From the NCBI GenBank assembly GCA_019155185.1, contig CM032794.1, positions 18,677,095 through 18,741,094 on the forward strand: a stretch of DNA of 64,000 bases, read 5' to 3'. Below, in pieces: positions 10,110-20,656 of this stretch. The stretch comes from Beaufortia kweichowensis (Eukaryota > Chordata > Actinopteri > Cypriniformes > Gastromyzontidae). Within the stretch, counting starts at the first letter, position 1. Every line of letters starts with the position of its first letter. The translations under genes were made by a program, and so were the position numbers. The notes under the pieces are model-generated. The model was not told the DNA's origin and searched no databases. It saw only the letters and a list, made by a program, of their open reading frames with translations.

Positions 10110-11790
10110 TGTAGTGATCTTCACACGGGCACCAATTAATAGTACGCCTCACACAGGGCACTAGAGGTGTTAGTGAGACTTGACCCCACGTCACTTCAAG
10201 TGTGTGTGTGTGTGTGTCAGATGACCTCTCCTCCTTTTAACTCGGGCACCAGCTGAGGAATTCCACCTCAACATTTGTTGGAATTATCCAACATAAATCA
10301 TAGATAATCATGATAAGAAAAATTAGTGGAGGAGCAAGTCACCTGGGGTATCCTGAAGGATTTTGTGATATTCGTATGCTAACTTGTAGAGCCTCTGATT
10401 ACCAAACACAAGAAAGACACAGTTGTACAAATGCAAAAGGGATTTATTCACTAAACATGCAAAGGGAAATAACTACTGGGGAATACATGTAAATGAAATA
10501 AAACTATAACTGAATAACGCTTTTAACAAGATGTTTGACAAAGGAAAAGGGAAATTGAATTATTGTATGGAGGCAATGACTTGAATAGACACAATGCAAT
10601 GCTGTTGCTTAATATGGTGGCAGGAGGATATTTTTAGGCTGTCAACTCCCAAAAGATAACCCCTGCTGAGTAGTACACACTAAACAATAATGCATTTACT
10701 AGTGCCAAGGTCTCTGAAAGAGGTTTGGAAGGAAAAGTATATTTACGCCCACAGTCCAGATTAGTCCCAAGGCCGAGGGCGTCCTTTACAGGCTTTGTAG
10801 GTTGCAGTCCGAAAGGCGTGGAATCGCTCTCAGAGAATACCAGTCATTGAGAGGTGAGCTGTGCTGCACCAGAAAGATTGTTAAAGTCCCAGGCGTGTTG
10901 GAGTCGTTGCAGTCGAGCTGAGAGGCTGGGAGGGCGCGTGAAGGTTGGTAAGGTCCACCCGTGCAGATAGTGGTACGGTTTAAGGTTTGCTCGCAAAGCT
11001 TAACCTTAGCTGTACTGTTGTTTCTTCCTAGTTCGGTCAGAAAGCTCAGAACCGTTTCCAACAAGGTGATTGGTCATTTGGGTGGAGGCTGGCCACGCCA
11101 TGTGGCCCACCCTTCCCCAGCTGTGTGGAACTTGTTTGCCTAGTGTGAGAGTCCATTTTAGAAAAATGTCCCTGAACCTTTATCTATGCATCTTTCCCTG
11201 TCCAAACCACTTTCACAATACTCTTGACCATGTACTGAACGCATACATACCAAACATGAAGTAAAAAGGCTGGAATAATCATTTGTACCTACATTCAGGG
11301 CTACAGGTGGGTTTACACATGTTTTATGACATTCCAGTTACATTTACGCATACAACACCATTTTGGTATGTTCAGCATTTGTAATGTGCAATTGTAATGT
11401 CCATTTTTAACAGTTCTTTCTGTATAAATGTGGAAGGTTTGACTGTCCTTGTTGCAATTATTGTGTGCCACATGGCCAGCACCCTGACGTGCTGTATCTG
11501 GAGGATCAAAGGAATTTTATTGCCATCCTCGCCTGGGCCTTAGGATCAAAGTAACGGTGATAAGGGGAATCCTGTGGACCAACGAAAAAGGGGTCCCTCC
11601 TTCCCTATCTTAACCCCAGGGTATCTGGCAGTCCCTGTAGTCTCCTTATCTGATGGCACTGGGCATCTGGTTGTGTTAACCTGCCAACGTCCAATCACAA
11701 ATGAGCAAACCATCCTCCATTGTAGCAGTTAGAGAGGGGCCCTGTCATAAACTGGACCCTGGAATGTCCTTTGTTCCGCTGTTCATTACA
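10110..11790 (-). mobile_element. Solo-LTR-like block, ~1.68 kb
   Basis: Starts TGTAGTGATC at 10110 and ends GTTCATTACA at 11790 (TG...CA). Its ends resemble those of the 1.44-kb LTRs at 22768 and 28375 (TGTAGCGATT...TCTCTACA), and it shares the layout of an A-rich tract near GGGATTTATTCACTAAAC, so I read it as a related large LTR in minus orientation. No internal gag or pol is attached and no second copy lies in the window. The flanks do not match (ACTC against GATA): satellite on the left, 5S spacer on the right. The assignment is inferred from the ends and architecture only. Confidence 0.5.
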
Positions 11791-12239
11791 GATACGTATC
11801 TTGGCCACTTTTTTTCATGTGTTTCTTTTATTTGTAGCGAGCCCGCGGGTAATATTTGAAAGGCTTGTGCTGTGTGGGGCTTAAATTCTGCTTGTTCTCA
11901 TTCCAACAAGACGAACATGCATGGCTATTCGATGACGACCTTTCAGTCAGTGTTTGTTCTTCTTTCTGCTCACCTGTACACGTGAAGAAATGCTTAAAAG
12001 ATCAACCAGCCGCCTATCGCTTAAGTTTACTTTTTATCAGTTGAAGGCGAAACTGTTGTTTTATCAATGGCCCTGCTCTGTTAATAATAAACACATTTAA
12101 GCCCCTGGGCTCCCCCTGCTGGATGACGGGAAAATGACGGGAAGCAAACTCATGACAGGGTTCAAAAGAGTATATGTGCGAAGATGAAGAACTTGCCGGG
12201 GACGAGTGCATTCGCAGAAGCATGAAGAACAGGCAAAAA

Positions 12240-12357
12240 GCTTACTGCACCTGGTATTCCCAGGTGGTCTCCCATCCAAGTACTAACCAGGCCCGACCCC
12301 ACTTAGCTTCCGAGATCAGACGAGAACGGGCGCGCTCAGGGTGGTATGGCCGTAAAC
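12240..12357 (-). rRNA. 5S rRNA gene copy 1, diverged
   Basis: 118 nt, minus strand. TT-class sequence (TACTAACCAGG on plus). Box A is altered (ACCCCACTTAG instead of ACCCTGCTTAG), and the 5' end reads GTTTAC instead of GCTTAC. Followed by a T5 run, an adequate Pol III stop. Possibly a pseudogene. Confidence 0.85.
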
Positions 12358-12874
12358 AAAGGGAGGTGCGAACATCGGTCCCTTTAAAGGACGCACGCTC
12401 AGCGCTGGCCAACTGCATTGATCACGCATCTTGGCCATGTTTTTTTCATGTGTTTCTTTATTTGTAGCGAGCCCGCTGGGTAATATTTGAAAGGCTTGTG
12501 CCGTGTGGGGCTTAAATTCTGCTTTTCTCGCTCCTTCATGAAGAACATATATATGGCTATTCGATGACGACCTTTCAGTCAGTGTCTGTTCTTATTTCTG
12601 CTCACCTGAACATGTGAAGAAATGCTGAAAAGATCAACCAGCATCTATCGCTTAAGTTCACTTTTTTTTATCAGTTGACGGCGTAAAACTGTTGTTTTAT
12701 CAATGGCCCTGCTCTGTTAAATATTAACACAATTAAGCCCCTGGGCTCCCCCTGCTGGACGACGGGAAGCAAACTCATGACAAAAGAATATATGTGCCAA
12801 AAGAATATATGTGCCAAGATGAAGAACGTGCCCGGGACGCAGTGCATTCGCTGAAGCATGAAGAACAGGCAAAA

Positions 12875-12992
12875 GCTTACTGCACCTGGTATTCCCAGGC
12901 GGTCTCCCATCCAAGTACTAACCAGGCCCGACCTTGCTTAGCTTCAGAGATCAGACGAGATCGGGCGCGCTCAGGGTGGTATGGCCGTAAGC
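12875..12992 (-). rRNA. 5S rRNA gene copy 2
   Basis: Full length (118 nt) and TT class, with intact box C and a T4 terminator (AAAAGCTTAC on plus). Differences are ACCTTGCTTAG in the box A region and one substitution in GCTTCAGAG. A TTTAAAGG box lies upstream at usual spacing. Confidence 0.92.
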
Positions 12993-13316
12993 GAAGGCAA
13001 CTGCGAATGCAGGTCCCTTTAAAGGACGCATGCTCAGCGCTGGCCGACTGCATTGATGCGTATCTTGGCCACGTTATTCCATGTGTTTCTTTTATTTGAA
13101 GCGAGTCCGCGGGTAATATTTTTATTAGTTGAAGGCGAAACTGTTGTTTTATCAATGGCCCTGCTCTGTTAATAATAAACACAATTAAGCCCCTGGCTCC
13201 CCTTGCTGGACGACGGAAGCAAACTCATGACAGAGTTCAAAAGAATATATAATGTGCGAAGATGAAGAACGTGCCGGGACGCAGTGCATTCGGCTGAAGC
13301 ATGAAGAACAGGCAAA

Positions 13317-13429
13317 GCTCACTGCACCTGGTATTCCCAGGCGGTCTCCCATCCAAGTACTAACCAGGCCCGACCTTGCTTAGCTTCCGAGATCAGACGA
13401 TCGGGCGCTCAGGGTGGTATGGCAGAAGC
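13317..13429 (-). pseudogene. 5S rRNA copy 3, decayed
   Basis: About 113 nt. The 5' end is scrambled (GGCAGAAGC for GGCCGTAAGC on plus), five bases are missing around CAGACGAGATCGGG, and the 3' end reads GAGCTTTG with only T3. Probably non-functional, or distorted by consensus error. Confidence 0.8.
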
Positions 13430-13754
13430 AAAGCAGCCGCGAATGCGGTCCCTTTAAAGGACGATGCTCAGCTGGCCGACTGCATTGATGCGATATCTTG
13501 GCCACGTTATTCCATGTGTTTCTTTTATTTGAAGCGAGTCCGCGGGTAATATTTTTATTAGTTGAAGGCGTAAAACTGTTGTTTTATCAATGGCCCTGCT
13601 CTGTTAATAATAAACACAATTAAGCCCCTGGGCTCCCCTTGCTGGACGACGGGAAGCAAACTCATGACAGAGTTCAAAAGAATATATGTGCGAAGATGAA
13701 GAAGCGGTACCCAGGACGCAGTGCATTCACTGGAAGCATGAAGAACAGGCAAAA

Positions 13755-13831
13755 GCTTACTGCACCTTGTATTCCCAGGCTGTCTCCTATCCAAGTACTA
13801 ACCGGTAGCTCAGGGTGGTATGGCCGTAAGC
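13755..13831 (-). pseudogene. 5S rRNA copy 4, internal deletion
   Basis: Only 77 nt. About 41 nt are missing between TACTAACC and TAGCTCAGGG, removing box A and the intermediate element. Ends are intact (GCTTAC and GTAAGC on plus), so this is an internal deletion rather than truncation. Confidence 0.88.
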
Positions 13832-14286
13832 AAAGGAAGCTGCGAAAGTCGGTACCTTTAAAGAAGCGCGACGCGTTCAGCTCAGCTGGCCGACTGCATT
13901 GATAAGTATCTTGGCCATGTTTTTCATGTGTTTGTTTTATTTGTAGCGAGCCCGCGGGTAATATTGGAAAGGCTTGTGCTGTTTGGTGCTTAAATTCTGC
14001 TTTTCTCGTTCCTTCCAAGACGAACATGCATGGCTATTCGATGACGACCTTTCAGTCAGTGTCTGTTCTTCTTTCAACGCGTGGAGAAATGCTGAAAAGG
14101 TCAACCAGCGTCTATCGCTTTAAGTTTACTTCTTTTATCAGTTGAAGGCGCTGCTCTAGCCCTGCTCTGTTAATAATAAACACAATTAAGCCCTGGGCGC
14201 CTTCTGCTGGACGACGGAAAATGACGGAAGAAAACTCATGACAGGGTTCAAAAGAATATATGTGCGAAGATGAAGAACGTGGCCGG

Positions 14287-14628
14287 TGTCGTGGAATTTT
14301 TAGCTGGATACGATAGATTTACCAAAGAGGAGACACGAATCGTGCAGTCAGATAAGGATTTAATCTCATGAGAGGCGTTCCGTCTCACACAGAGGTGCAG
14401 AGAGAGAAGGCAGTCTTCTCTTCCGCTTTTACAGTATTTATACACTCACTTGCATAGATTTAATCTTTAACCACATACATCCTGTTCTGTTAGTATGACT
14501 CACTCACTAAGCTGGTTACTTTCATAATCATATCTGCTTACCTAAAACACTACTAAATACATATATTTTCTGTTAGTTCAGGTTACTAGTGTTAGTCATA
14601 TTCTATAAATGACAACTTATTAAATGTG
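14287..14628 (-). repeat. ERV1 3' LTR, shortened at its U3 start
   Basis: Matches the 5' LTR from TGTCGTGGAATTTTTAGC through GACTCACTCACTAAGCTGG and TTATTAAATGTGAGA. The outer ~50 bases present in the other LTR (AACATAACC...TTTCCATCACA) are missing here, so the junction with env is at about 14629 and no polypurine tract is evident. Length ~342 bp against ~388 bp for the reconstructed extent of the 5' LTR. Confidence 0.88.
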
Positions 14629-14642
14629 AGATCCTAATCTTG

Positions 14643-15401
14643 CTAGGTTAATAGGTTAATCAGCATTTTGCTAATAAATCTGCTCAAAAATTGGAATACA
14701 CATGGGATTAATATTATAGCAATAAGGAACACCATTAAAATAGGTAAAGCAGCAGTACTTAGCCATTGCTTCCACCCTGGGAGGGACAGCCAATTCAACC
14801 ACGGGCTTGTCATGTCCTCTGGTGGTTTCACTACGTTTTTCATATAGGAAATAACATCAGTAATATTGTCATGATAATCAGGAATATGAAAACAACACGT
14901 TTCACCCAACATTTTGCAAACTCCTCCTCGTTCAGAGATAATAACGTCCAGAACAATACGGTTCTGAATTACAACTTCTCTTAACTTTTTCATCTCATCA
15001 TTAATCAGTGTAAGTGCGTTTTCTGTGCTGTTCGCCAGAGCCAGAACCTGCCATGCTAAACCATTCAACTTTCTCAGTGAGGCTGCCGTTCCTCCTCCTA
15101 ACAACACACTCCAGCCGATTCCTGCGGCAGGAGATGTCCACGGATCCCACAACTTTGTTCTTCTATATTCGTTCGGCATTTTTCCTAAACTTTCAGCCAG
15201 TGATCTTTTACGCCTGTTCTTCACATCTTCTTTAAACATTACACTTCCAGTGTTCAACAATGCTGGATGATAACATCCTGTCCACTTTCCTCTAGGCATC
15301 TCATGTCTAGCCCTACTACTACATACCCAAACTACAGCAGCTGTAGTTCTATTAATCTTTATCCATGGGCAATCAAACCTACTCCATTCCGTTATTTTCA
15401 A
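14643..15401 (-). pseudogene. env: ERV1 env, transmembrane subunit
   Basis: 252-residue frame. A furin-type site RRKR lies at residues 63-66, followed by a Gly/Ala-rich fusion-peptide region (~90-107), a helical heptad region, an immunosuppressive-like segment at about 145-162 ending in GGVC, and the CX6CC motif at Cys162, Cys169-Cys170, typical of gamma-type Env with a disulfide-linked SU. One membrane helix spans ~217-238 with a short tail. The frame is open to its stop at 14643, but its N-terminus is out of frame with the upstream SU frames, so Env as a whole is broken. Confidence 0.88.
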
Positions 15402-15700
15402 CCTGACTTTTTATCCATACCTTATTTTGACACATATTTATTCCTATGACTGACCCTCCTGTATCAGATCTATTTTTACACAGACAAACATCTCCTGACT
15501 CTCTTTCTACGTCAATTGGTCTTGCATTATATGCTATCGGCTGATTCTCTGTTGGGATACAGTTAAATGAGCTATCATTTATTCTAAATAGATGTTGCAT
15601 AGCACACGGTAAATGTGTTAACATTTCTTTATCTACAGGGTTTCTAATGGGTTTGGCTTTCCATCTCTGAGCAGCTGCAGACACCACCAACAGTGTGATA
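15379..15700 (-). pseudogene. env: ERV1 env, middle portion in a third frame
   Basis: Between the SU frame (stop at 15633) and the TM frame (from 15401), coding potential continues in another frame with several Cys residues (VCLCKNRSD, INMCQNK) as expected for SU C-terminal sequence. Two frameshifts, one near 15650 and one near 15390, therefore interrupt env. Confidence 0.7.
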
Positions 15701-16529
15701 CATTCACTGACTCGCTCTGAAGCAGGGATAAGGCACATGCATGATTTCCCTGGCATTTTGCTAATGCTACTTCAGTTTCTTTATTCACTTCATTTGACTC
15801 ATTGTTTCCGTCTGTCTCATCATCTTCTCTATTTTCAATTTTGGGACTCTCTATTATGGTCTCGCTCACCCTTCCTGCCGGGAGGACATTGATTCTAACA
15901 GTTTGTCCATAATCTGTACCTTCTGTCCACCACATACACTTATATTCTCCTGCCATATCTCTACTCACTTCGGTTATTGTTACGTTAAATGCTGGGGTGA
16001 TTCCCTTTCCCTTATATCTACCACAAAGAGTAAGAGAATTTGTACGATAATAGAAAGGTCCTTTGCCCTTGACTTTATACCCTACCTTAATTCCCTCCGC
16101 CATGCTTCCCATCTCGGCGGATGCCCCATCCGGGCATCTTGACGTGTCTATTCTCCCTTTCTTCGGGTTAAATGTCGCCGTCATTTTATACTCTTCCCAC
16201 CTACCTCCTATGCTATAGACTTTAACGTCTCGCCAATAACACGGCTGTTTGCAAAAATATGCTAAAGCTCTCCACTGATAATAGGCATACAACGGGTCAT
16301 AAGGAACGGATGATCCATAATACTGTGCCCATCCTACTCTCATAGGGTCACACAAAAACCAACCTTCCTTTCCTTCTACCAGGCTCACTTCCTTTGGGTC
16401 ACTATCAGCATCTTCGAAAGGGTCATTCAACTCATGGCCTGGGACCAGACACAGCACAAATAAAATCACATTTAAAAACATGATCAGTTTACGTGTTTGT
16501 GTTCTGGTGCATATGTGGTGTATCTTCAT
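15633..16529 (-). pseudogene. env: ERV1 env, surface subunit with Ig-like segment
   Basis: 298-residue frame opening with a signal-peptide-like segment (hydrophobic core ~16-30). Residues ~50-215 look like an Ig V-type fold: paired Cys, basic WEEY strand, and DMAGEYKCMW at 191-200, the D-x-G-x-Y-x-C pattern of the F strand. A CXXC motif (CWWC) sits at 280-283, the isomerase-like motif of gamma-type SU that pairs with the TM CX6CC. The frame is lost soon afterwards. The Ig resemblance is pattern-based and unproven. Confidence 0.82.
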
Positions 16530-16605
16530 CTGATGGCTTGTTCTTCAGCTTTTTGCAGTGGCTCACGTGGATCCAAGTAGCTCTTTCAGCGACTTTGATG
16601 GCTGT

Positions 16606-17555
16606 TTACGATGTCAGCAGGACTTGAAACGGTCCCAGCCACCTCCTGGCTCTCCAATGTTTCCTCCTATAATCATTCACCACTACGAAGTCCCCTGGTT
16701 CGATGTCATGCAGTTGCTCTCCGGCTGGCACTGGAAGGCTCGCCTTCACCTGTGAAGACACAACAGACATGACAGAACGTAGCTTCATACAATATGCAAG
16801 CATTCCCTCATGGGCATGATCCCCCCCACCCCAGGGACCATTTCTCGTGGTGCTCTCCCAAACAATATCTCAAAGGGAGACAAGTTCACTCTTGACCTCG
16901 TTCTCTGTCTCATGTACATTAATGCAATTGGTAATACTGAGGTCCATTTTTCACCTGTTTCTTTACACAGCTTTATCAACTTTTGTTTCAATGTCCCATT
17001 TTCTCTTTCCACTGCCCCTCCCGACTGGGGATGATAGGCACAGTGGGTCTTTAAGTCAATACCAAAGTACTCACTCAATTTCTGGACAGCTTGGTTAACG
17101 AAATGACTGCCATTGTCGCTGGAAATGCGTTTTGGCAGACCCCACCTTGGGATCACCTCCTTCAGGAGCATCTTGCACACACCAGCCGCATCTGCCTTTT
17201 TCGTAGGCATGGCCTCCACCCATTTGGAGAACATATCTACCATTACCAGGCAGTACTTTTTCCCTTCACTTGGTGTGAGCTCGATGTAGTCCATCATGAG
17301 GTGGTCAAAAGGCTGGTCTGGTTGGGGGTGGGCAGACTGTGTCATCTTTGTTTGTTTGCCAGCATTATTTGTGATGCATGTGATGCATTTGTCACAGAAT
17401 TTTTGTGCTTGTGTGAAGAAGCCCTTGGTGTACCAGTGTTCTTTTATAGCATTCAACATACCTCCCTTTGACACATGGTCTAACCGTATGTCAATATACA
17501 AAAAGCAGGGAACAATTGGGATGGAAGACATGGTTTCCCTGCCGGACCGTACCAT
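16606..17555 (-). pseudogene. pol: ERV1 integrase
   Basis: The main frame 17555-16785 (256 aa) carries a zinc-binding pair (CDKCITC) and then the catalytic core: MMDYIEL, SSDNGSHF and ERENGTLK supply the Asp, Asp and Glu of the DDE triad, with HPQSGGAVERENG characteristic of retroviral integrase. The C-terminal SH3-like part (EPGDFVVVND...WLGPFQVLL) is in a second frame at 16803-16606, so a frameshift separates it from the core. Enzyme role: insertion of viral cDNA. Confidence 0.92.
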
Positions 17556-17838
17556 ATGCCATCACGTTTGGTGCAGCCTGCATGCTGCCACTTTTTGTGG
17601 TCTGCAGGCGAGGCAAGGTATTGCATTTCTTTCAGTGTTAAAGAGGGGGTGGGCTGTGACAACATTTGATGTTCCACAGGCAATGCAGCAGCTGCTTTGG
17701 CAGCAGCGCCAGCAGCTGTTCCAGCGTGACACTGGATCAGAGCCTGTGGTATGAGCCTTACATTTACACACTGCGATGGATTTGGGAGGCAGGATGGCCT
17801 CTAGGAGGTCGGAGACCAGATCACCATTTAGAATGGGT

Positions 17839-18420
17839 TTACCATCTGCTCTCAGGAACTTTCTCAGGAACTCCGAATGCGTATCTGCTGTCTGTGTAGA
17901 TGCAGACAGACTTATCTTTTGCTGCTTTACAGGCTTCTGTCAGGGCGATTAGTTCTGCAGCCTGGGCAGACATGTGAGACGGGAGTCTGCCTTTGCAGAC
18001 AATGGCGGTGTCGGATAACGACAGCATAGCCACAATGGCATCTCCGCCTTTGTCATCCTTGTAGGATGAACCATCAACATACAGGACTAAGTCGGGATTT
18101 GGCAAGGGCTCATCGCTCAGGTCCGGACGGGGAGTACAAACCTGTTGTAGCACATCTGCACAGCAGTGTGGTGTTCCTTCACTGGGGATGGGCATGAGCG
18201 TTGCTGGATTGAGAACGTTACAACGTTTCACCGTGACATTGGGCATCTCTAGTAATGTGACTGTATAGCGCAGCCAGCGTGCTGCGGAGAGGTGTGATGT
18301 CTTTTGTTCCAACAGTATGATGGAAACAGAATGGGGAACTAAAAGTGTCAGGGCTGAGAAACCCACAAAGTCACGTGATGCCACCACGGGCGCCGAAGGC
18401 AGCTTGAAGACCACGAGCAA
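17839..18420 (-). pseudogene. pol: ERV1 RNase H
   Basis: 193-residue frame. LVLYVDGSS, AAELIALTEA and IYTDSRYAFGV give the catalytic Asp, Glu and Asp of retroviral RNase H. The RT connection domain precedes it (RWLRYTVTLLEMPNV). A stop near 17839 separates it from integrase. Confidence 0.88.
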
Positions 18421-18759
18421 CGGCGCCTAATCTTGTCGAAAAATAGGCCACAGGGCGGAGGCGGTCTCCGCAGTTGGCACAGGACAGAATGCATGAACCC
18501 AGCCTCGTTCGTCCTACTTAACTGGGTGAACGGTTTTGATCGGTCGGGAATGCCCAATGCCGGAAAGCGGACATTAACGAAAGCGAGGAGGTCTTCGTGA
18601 ACATTGTTGTACCTCGTCAGTCCATGTGATTACACTGTGGGCTGTCGAGAGATGTTCGTGGGCGAGAGCATGTAAGGGCGCAGCACGTTCTGAGTAAAAG
18701 GGGACAAAAGTTCTGCAGTAAGATGTCATACCTAAAAACGAGAGCAGTTCTCGTTTGTT

Positions 18760-19463
18760 TCATGGGCGGGGCATGTTTTTTATACCCTCAATGCGTTTCG
18801 AGGAAAGAGAGCGCGAATTTCCTGTCAGAACATGCCCTAAAAAGGTAACAGTTTGCTTCGCGATTTCAACTTTGTTCTTGTTAACCTTTAAGCCGGCGTG
18901 TGCGAGAAATGTCAACAGAGATGTGGTTTCAGATATGCATGTTGCTCGATCGGGACAACAGAGCAGAAGGTCATCAACATATTGCAGAAGTGCACATGAC
19001 TGTGCCACAATATGCTGATCAAGGCAAACTTTCAGAGCAGTGTTAAAAATCGTCGGCGATTCAGTATAGCCTTGACACAATCTGGTAAATGTGTATGTGG
19101 AACCCTCAAATGTAAATGCAAACCAAAACTGACTGTCCTTGTGCACGGGGATGGCGAAAAATGCATTAGAGATATCAATTACTGTGTGCCACCATTGTGT
19201 GCGGTGGAATAAGATTCAGTATGGTGTAAGGGTTAGGTACCGTTGGAGCTCTTGCACGCATTACAGCATTGTTCACAGCCTGCAGATCTTGCAACGAACC
19301 TCCACGTTGTTGGTTTCCCTGGACTTGCTGCCTTTTTAACAGGGAAAATCGGGCGAACGGGGAGTTCGCGCAAAGGTACAATAATACCAGCTTCCAGCAG
19401 GCTATGGAAGACAGGTTTGATGCCAGCGATCGCTTCTGATTTCAGCGGGTATTGAGGTTTCAC
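18760..19463 (-). pseudogene. pol: ERV1 reverse transcriptase
   Basis: Fingers and palm lie in three frames: 19463-19233 (YPLKSEAIAGIKPVFHSLLE, entry to RT), 19381-19175 (LQDLQAVNNAVMRA...TVPNPYTILN), and 19146-18760 (128 aa) with FAFTFEGSTYTFTRLCQGY and the YVDD active site in LLQYVDDLLLC. At least two frameshifts inactivate it. The order and motifs match gamma/epsilon-like retroviral pol. Confidence 0.9.
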
Positions 19464-19864
19464 GGGCGGAAATCGCTTTGTGCTGTAAGTTGTACAGAGG
19501 GCACCCTTTCAACAGTCCCACATCATATGCATGCTTGGCCCAGAGGACATTTGGCACTGTTTCGACAGCTGTGTAGACGCTCGTCCCCTCGGGTGGGAGG
19601 TTCTGTGTGCAAAAACAATTCAGTATCGTTAATCAACACGGCCAGCACGCCCGATTTTGAACAGAAATGCCCAAACTTGTTTTGTACATTCCTGTTGAGG
19701 GAGAAAAAGAAAACAGATTCCACTGGTCTCCAGTCAGTGGTCTCAGCTGCAGCGCTTTGCAAAACTACCCACATCTTTCCATTCAAATGTGAGAGGCTTT
19801 GCAAGAGAAACATGTGGTACAGAGTCAAAGACATTGAACATTTTACACTAGCGCCTCAGTGAGC

Positions 19865-20528
19865 TCAACTAAACCATGAGCCCACATCCCGGCCCCAAAT
19901 AGCGGAAGTCACCCACAGCTGTTCCTCACTCACACTAGACCATTCACTCAAAAACTCTGTGGTTGGAGTTGTTGTAACAAAACACGTACAATGAAGCTCA
20001 GAGAGTTGCATTCTCTCATATGGATTAGTAAATTGTCCATAAGGGACCACACAATCCAAATCATCCTGACGCTCCAGCAGGAGCCATTCAAACACATACA
20101 GGGATGGCGAAAACCTAACACATTGTGGGGACATGGCCACTTTCACTCCATTCTCATCACTCATCAGACATACATTTATTTTACACATCAAATCTCTTCC
20201 CATCAGGTTAATGGGACAGCATGTGCTGGTGTGTGAAAATATGATCATCAACTTGGCAGCTTACTGGTTGTGAGAAAAACTCTTTAACTACATGTCCTGT
20301 AGCTGAAAGGGAAGTAACACTTCAAGAGGAGGGGGTTAGTTTCACTTCTTTACTGCGGCACACAGAGTGTGTGGCACCTGAGTCTACAAAAAATTTCACA
20401 TCTACATTCCCTACTGTGATAGTCAATGTTGACATTAACTTGTAAGGAGTGCAGCTGAGCAAGCGTGTATGCAGTGCTGGGAATGCAAAGCAGGTTTTCA
20501 TTGCAAGCAGAAAGGAAATAATACTCAT
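19865..20528 (-). pseudogene. pro: ERV1 aspartic protease
   Basis: Frame 20528-20322 has the active-site signature FVDSGATHSV. The C-terminal half appears in another frame (20251-19865) with the GRDL-type motif CPINLMGRDLMCK. The enzyme would process Gag and Gag-Pol; here it is split by a frameshift and stops. Confidence 0.85.
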
Positions 20529-20614
20529 CGGAGATGACAGAAAGATGACGCCGAGCCTCAGTCAGCCCCCTCCGCCCTTTGTTTGTTTCCGGGTCGTGGA
20601 CGTCTCGGTTCTGG

Positions 20615-20656
20615 ACACTGGTCTCTCCAATGTCCAGTCTTGCCACAGTTGAAACA
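20615..20656 (-). pseudogene. gag: ERV1 nucleocapsid zinc knuckle
   Basis: On the minus strand the codons give CFNCGKTGHWRDQC, a perfect CX2CX4HX4C RNA-binding zinc knuckle, preceded by Pro/Asn-rich sequence. It marks the 3' end of gag, immediately upstream of protease. Confidence 0.9.

Larger units (their letters stand above)
11791..14286 (-). repeat. 5S rDNA array, segment 1 (four units plus flank)
   Basis: Tandem units of ~0.43-0.64 kb, each with a minus-strand 5S gene and a non-transcribed spacer. Spacer landmarks recur in order on the plus strand: CTTGGCCACGTTTTTTCATG, GCGAGCCCGCGGGTAATATT, GACGAACATGCATGGCTATT, CTTAAGTTTACTTTTTTATC, CCCTGCTGGACGACGGG, AAGAATATATGTGCGAAGAT. Units in this segment are more decayed than those near 44-47 kb. 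The last unit is cut by ERV1 at 14287. Confidence 0.95.

Noticed and set aside
11920..11990. C/D-box snoRNA-like motif in the 5S spacer (CGATGACGA ... CTGA)
   Set aside because: No terminal stem and no second box pair, and the motif decays between units like the rest of the spacer.
12014..14027. Families of 60-100 aa frames recurring through the 5S arrays on both strands
   Set aside because: They track the 5S gene and spacer sequence, repeat with each unit and are broken by the same indels. No protein family resemblance.
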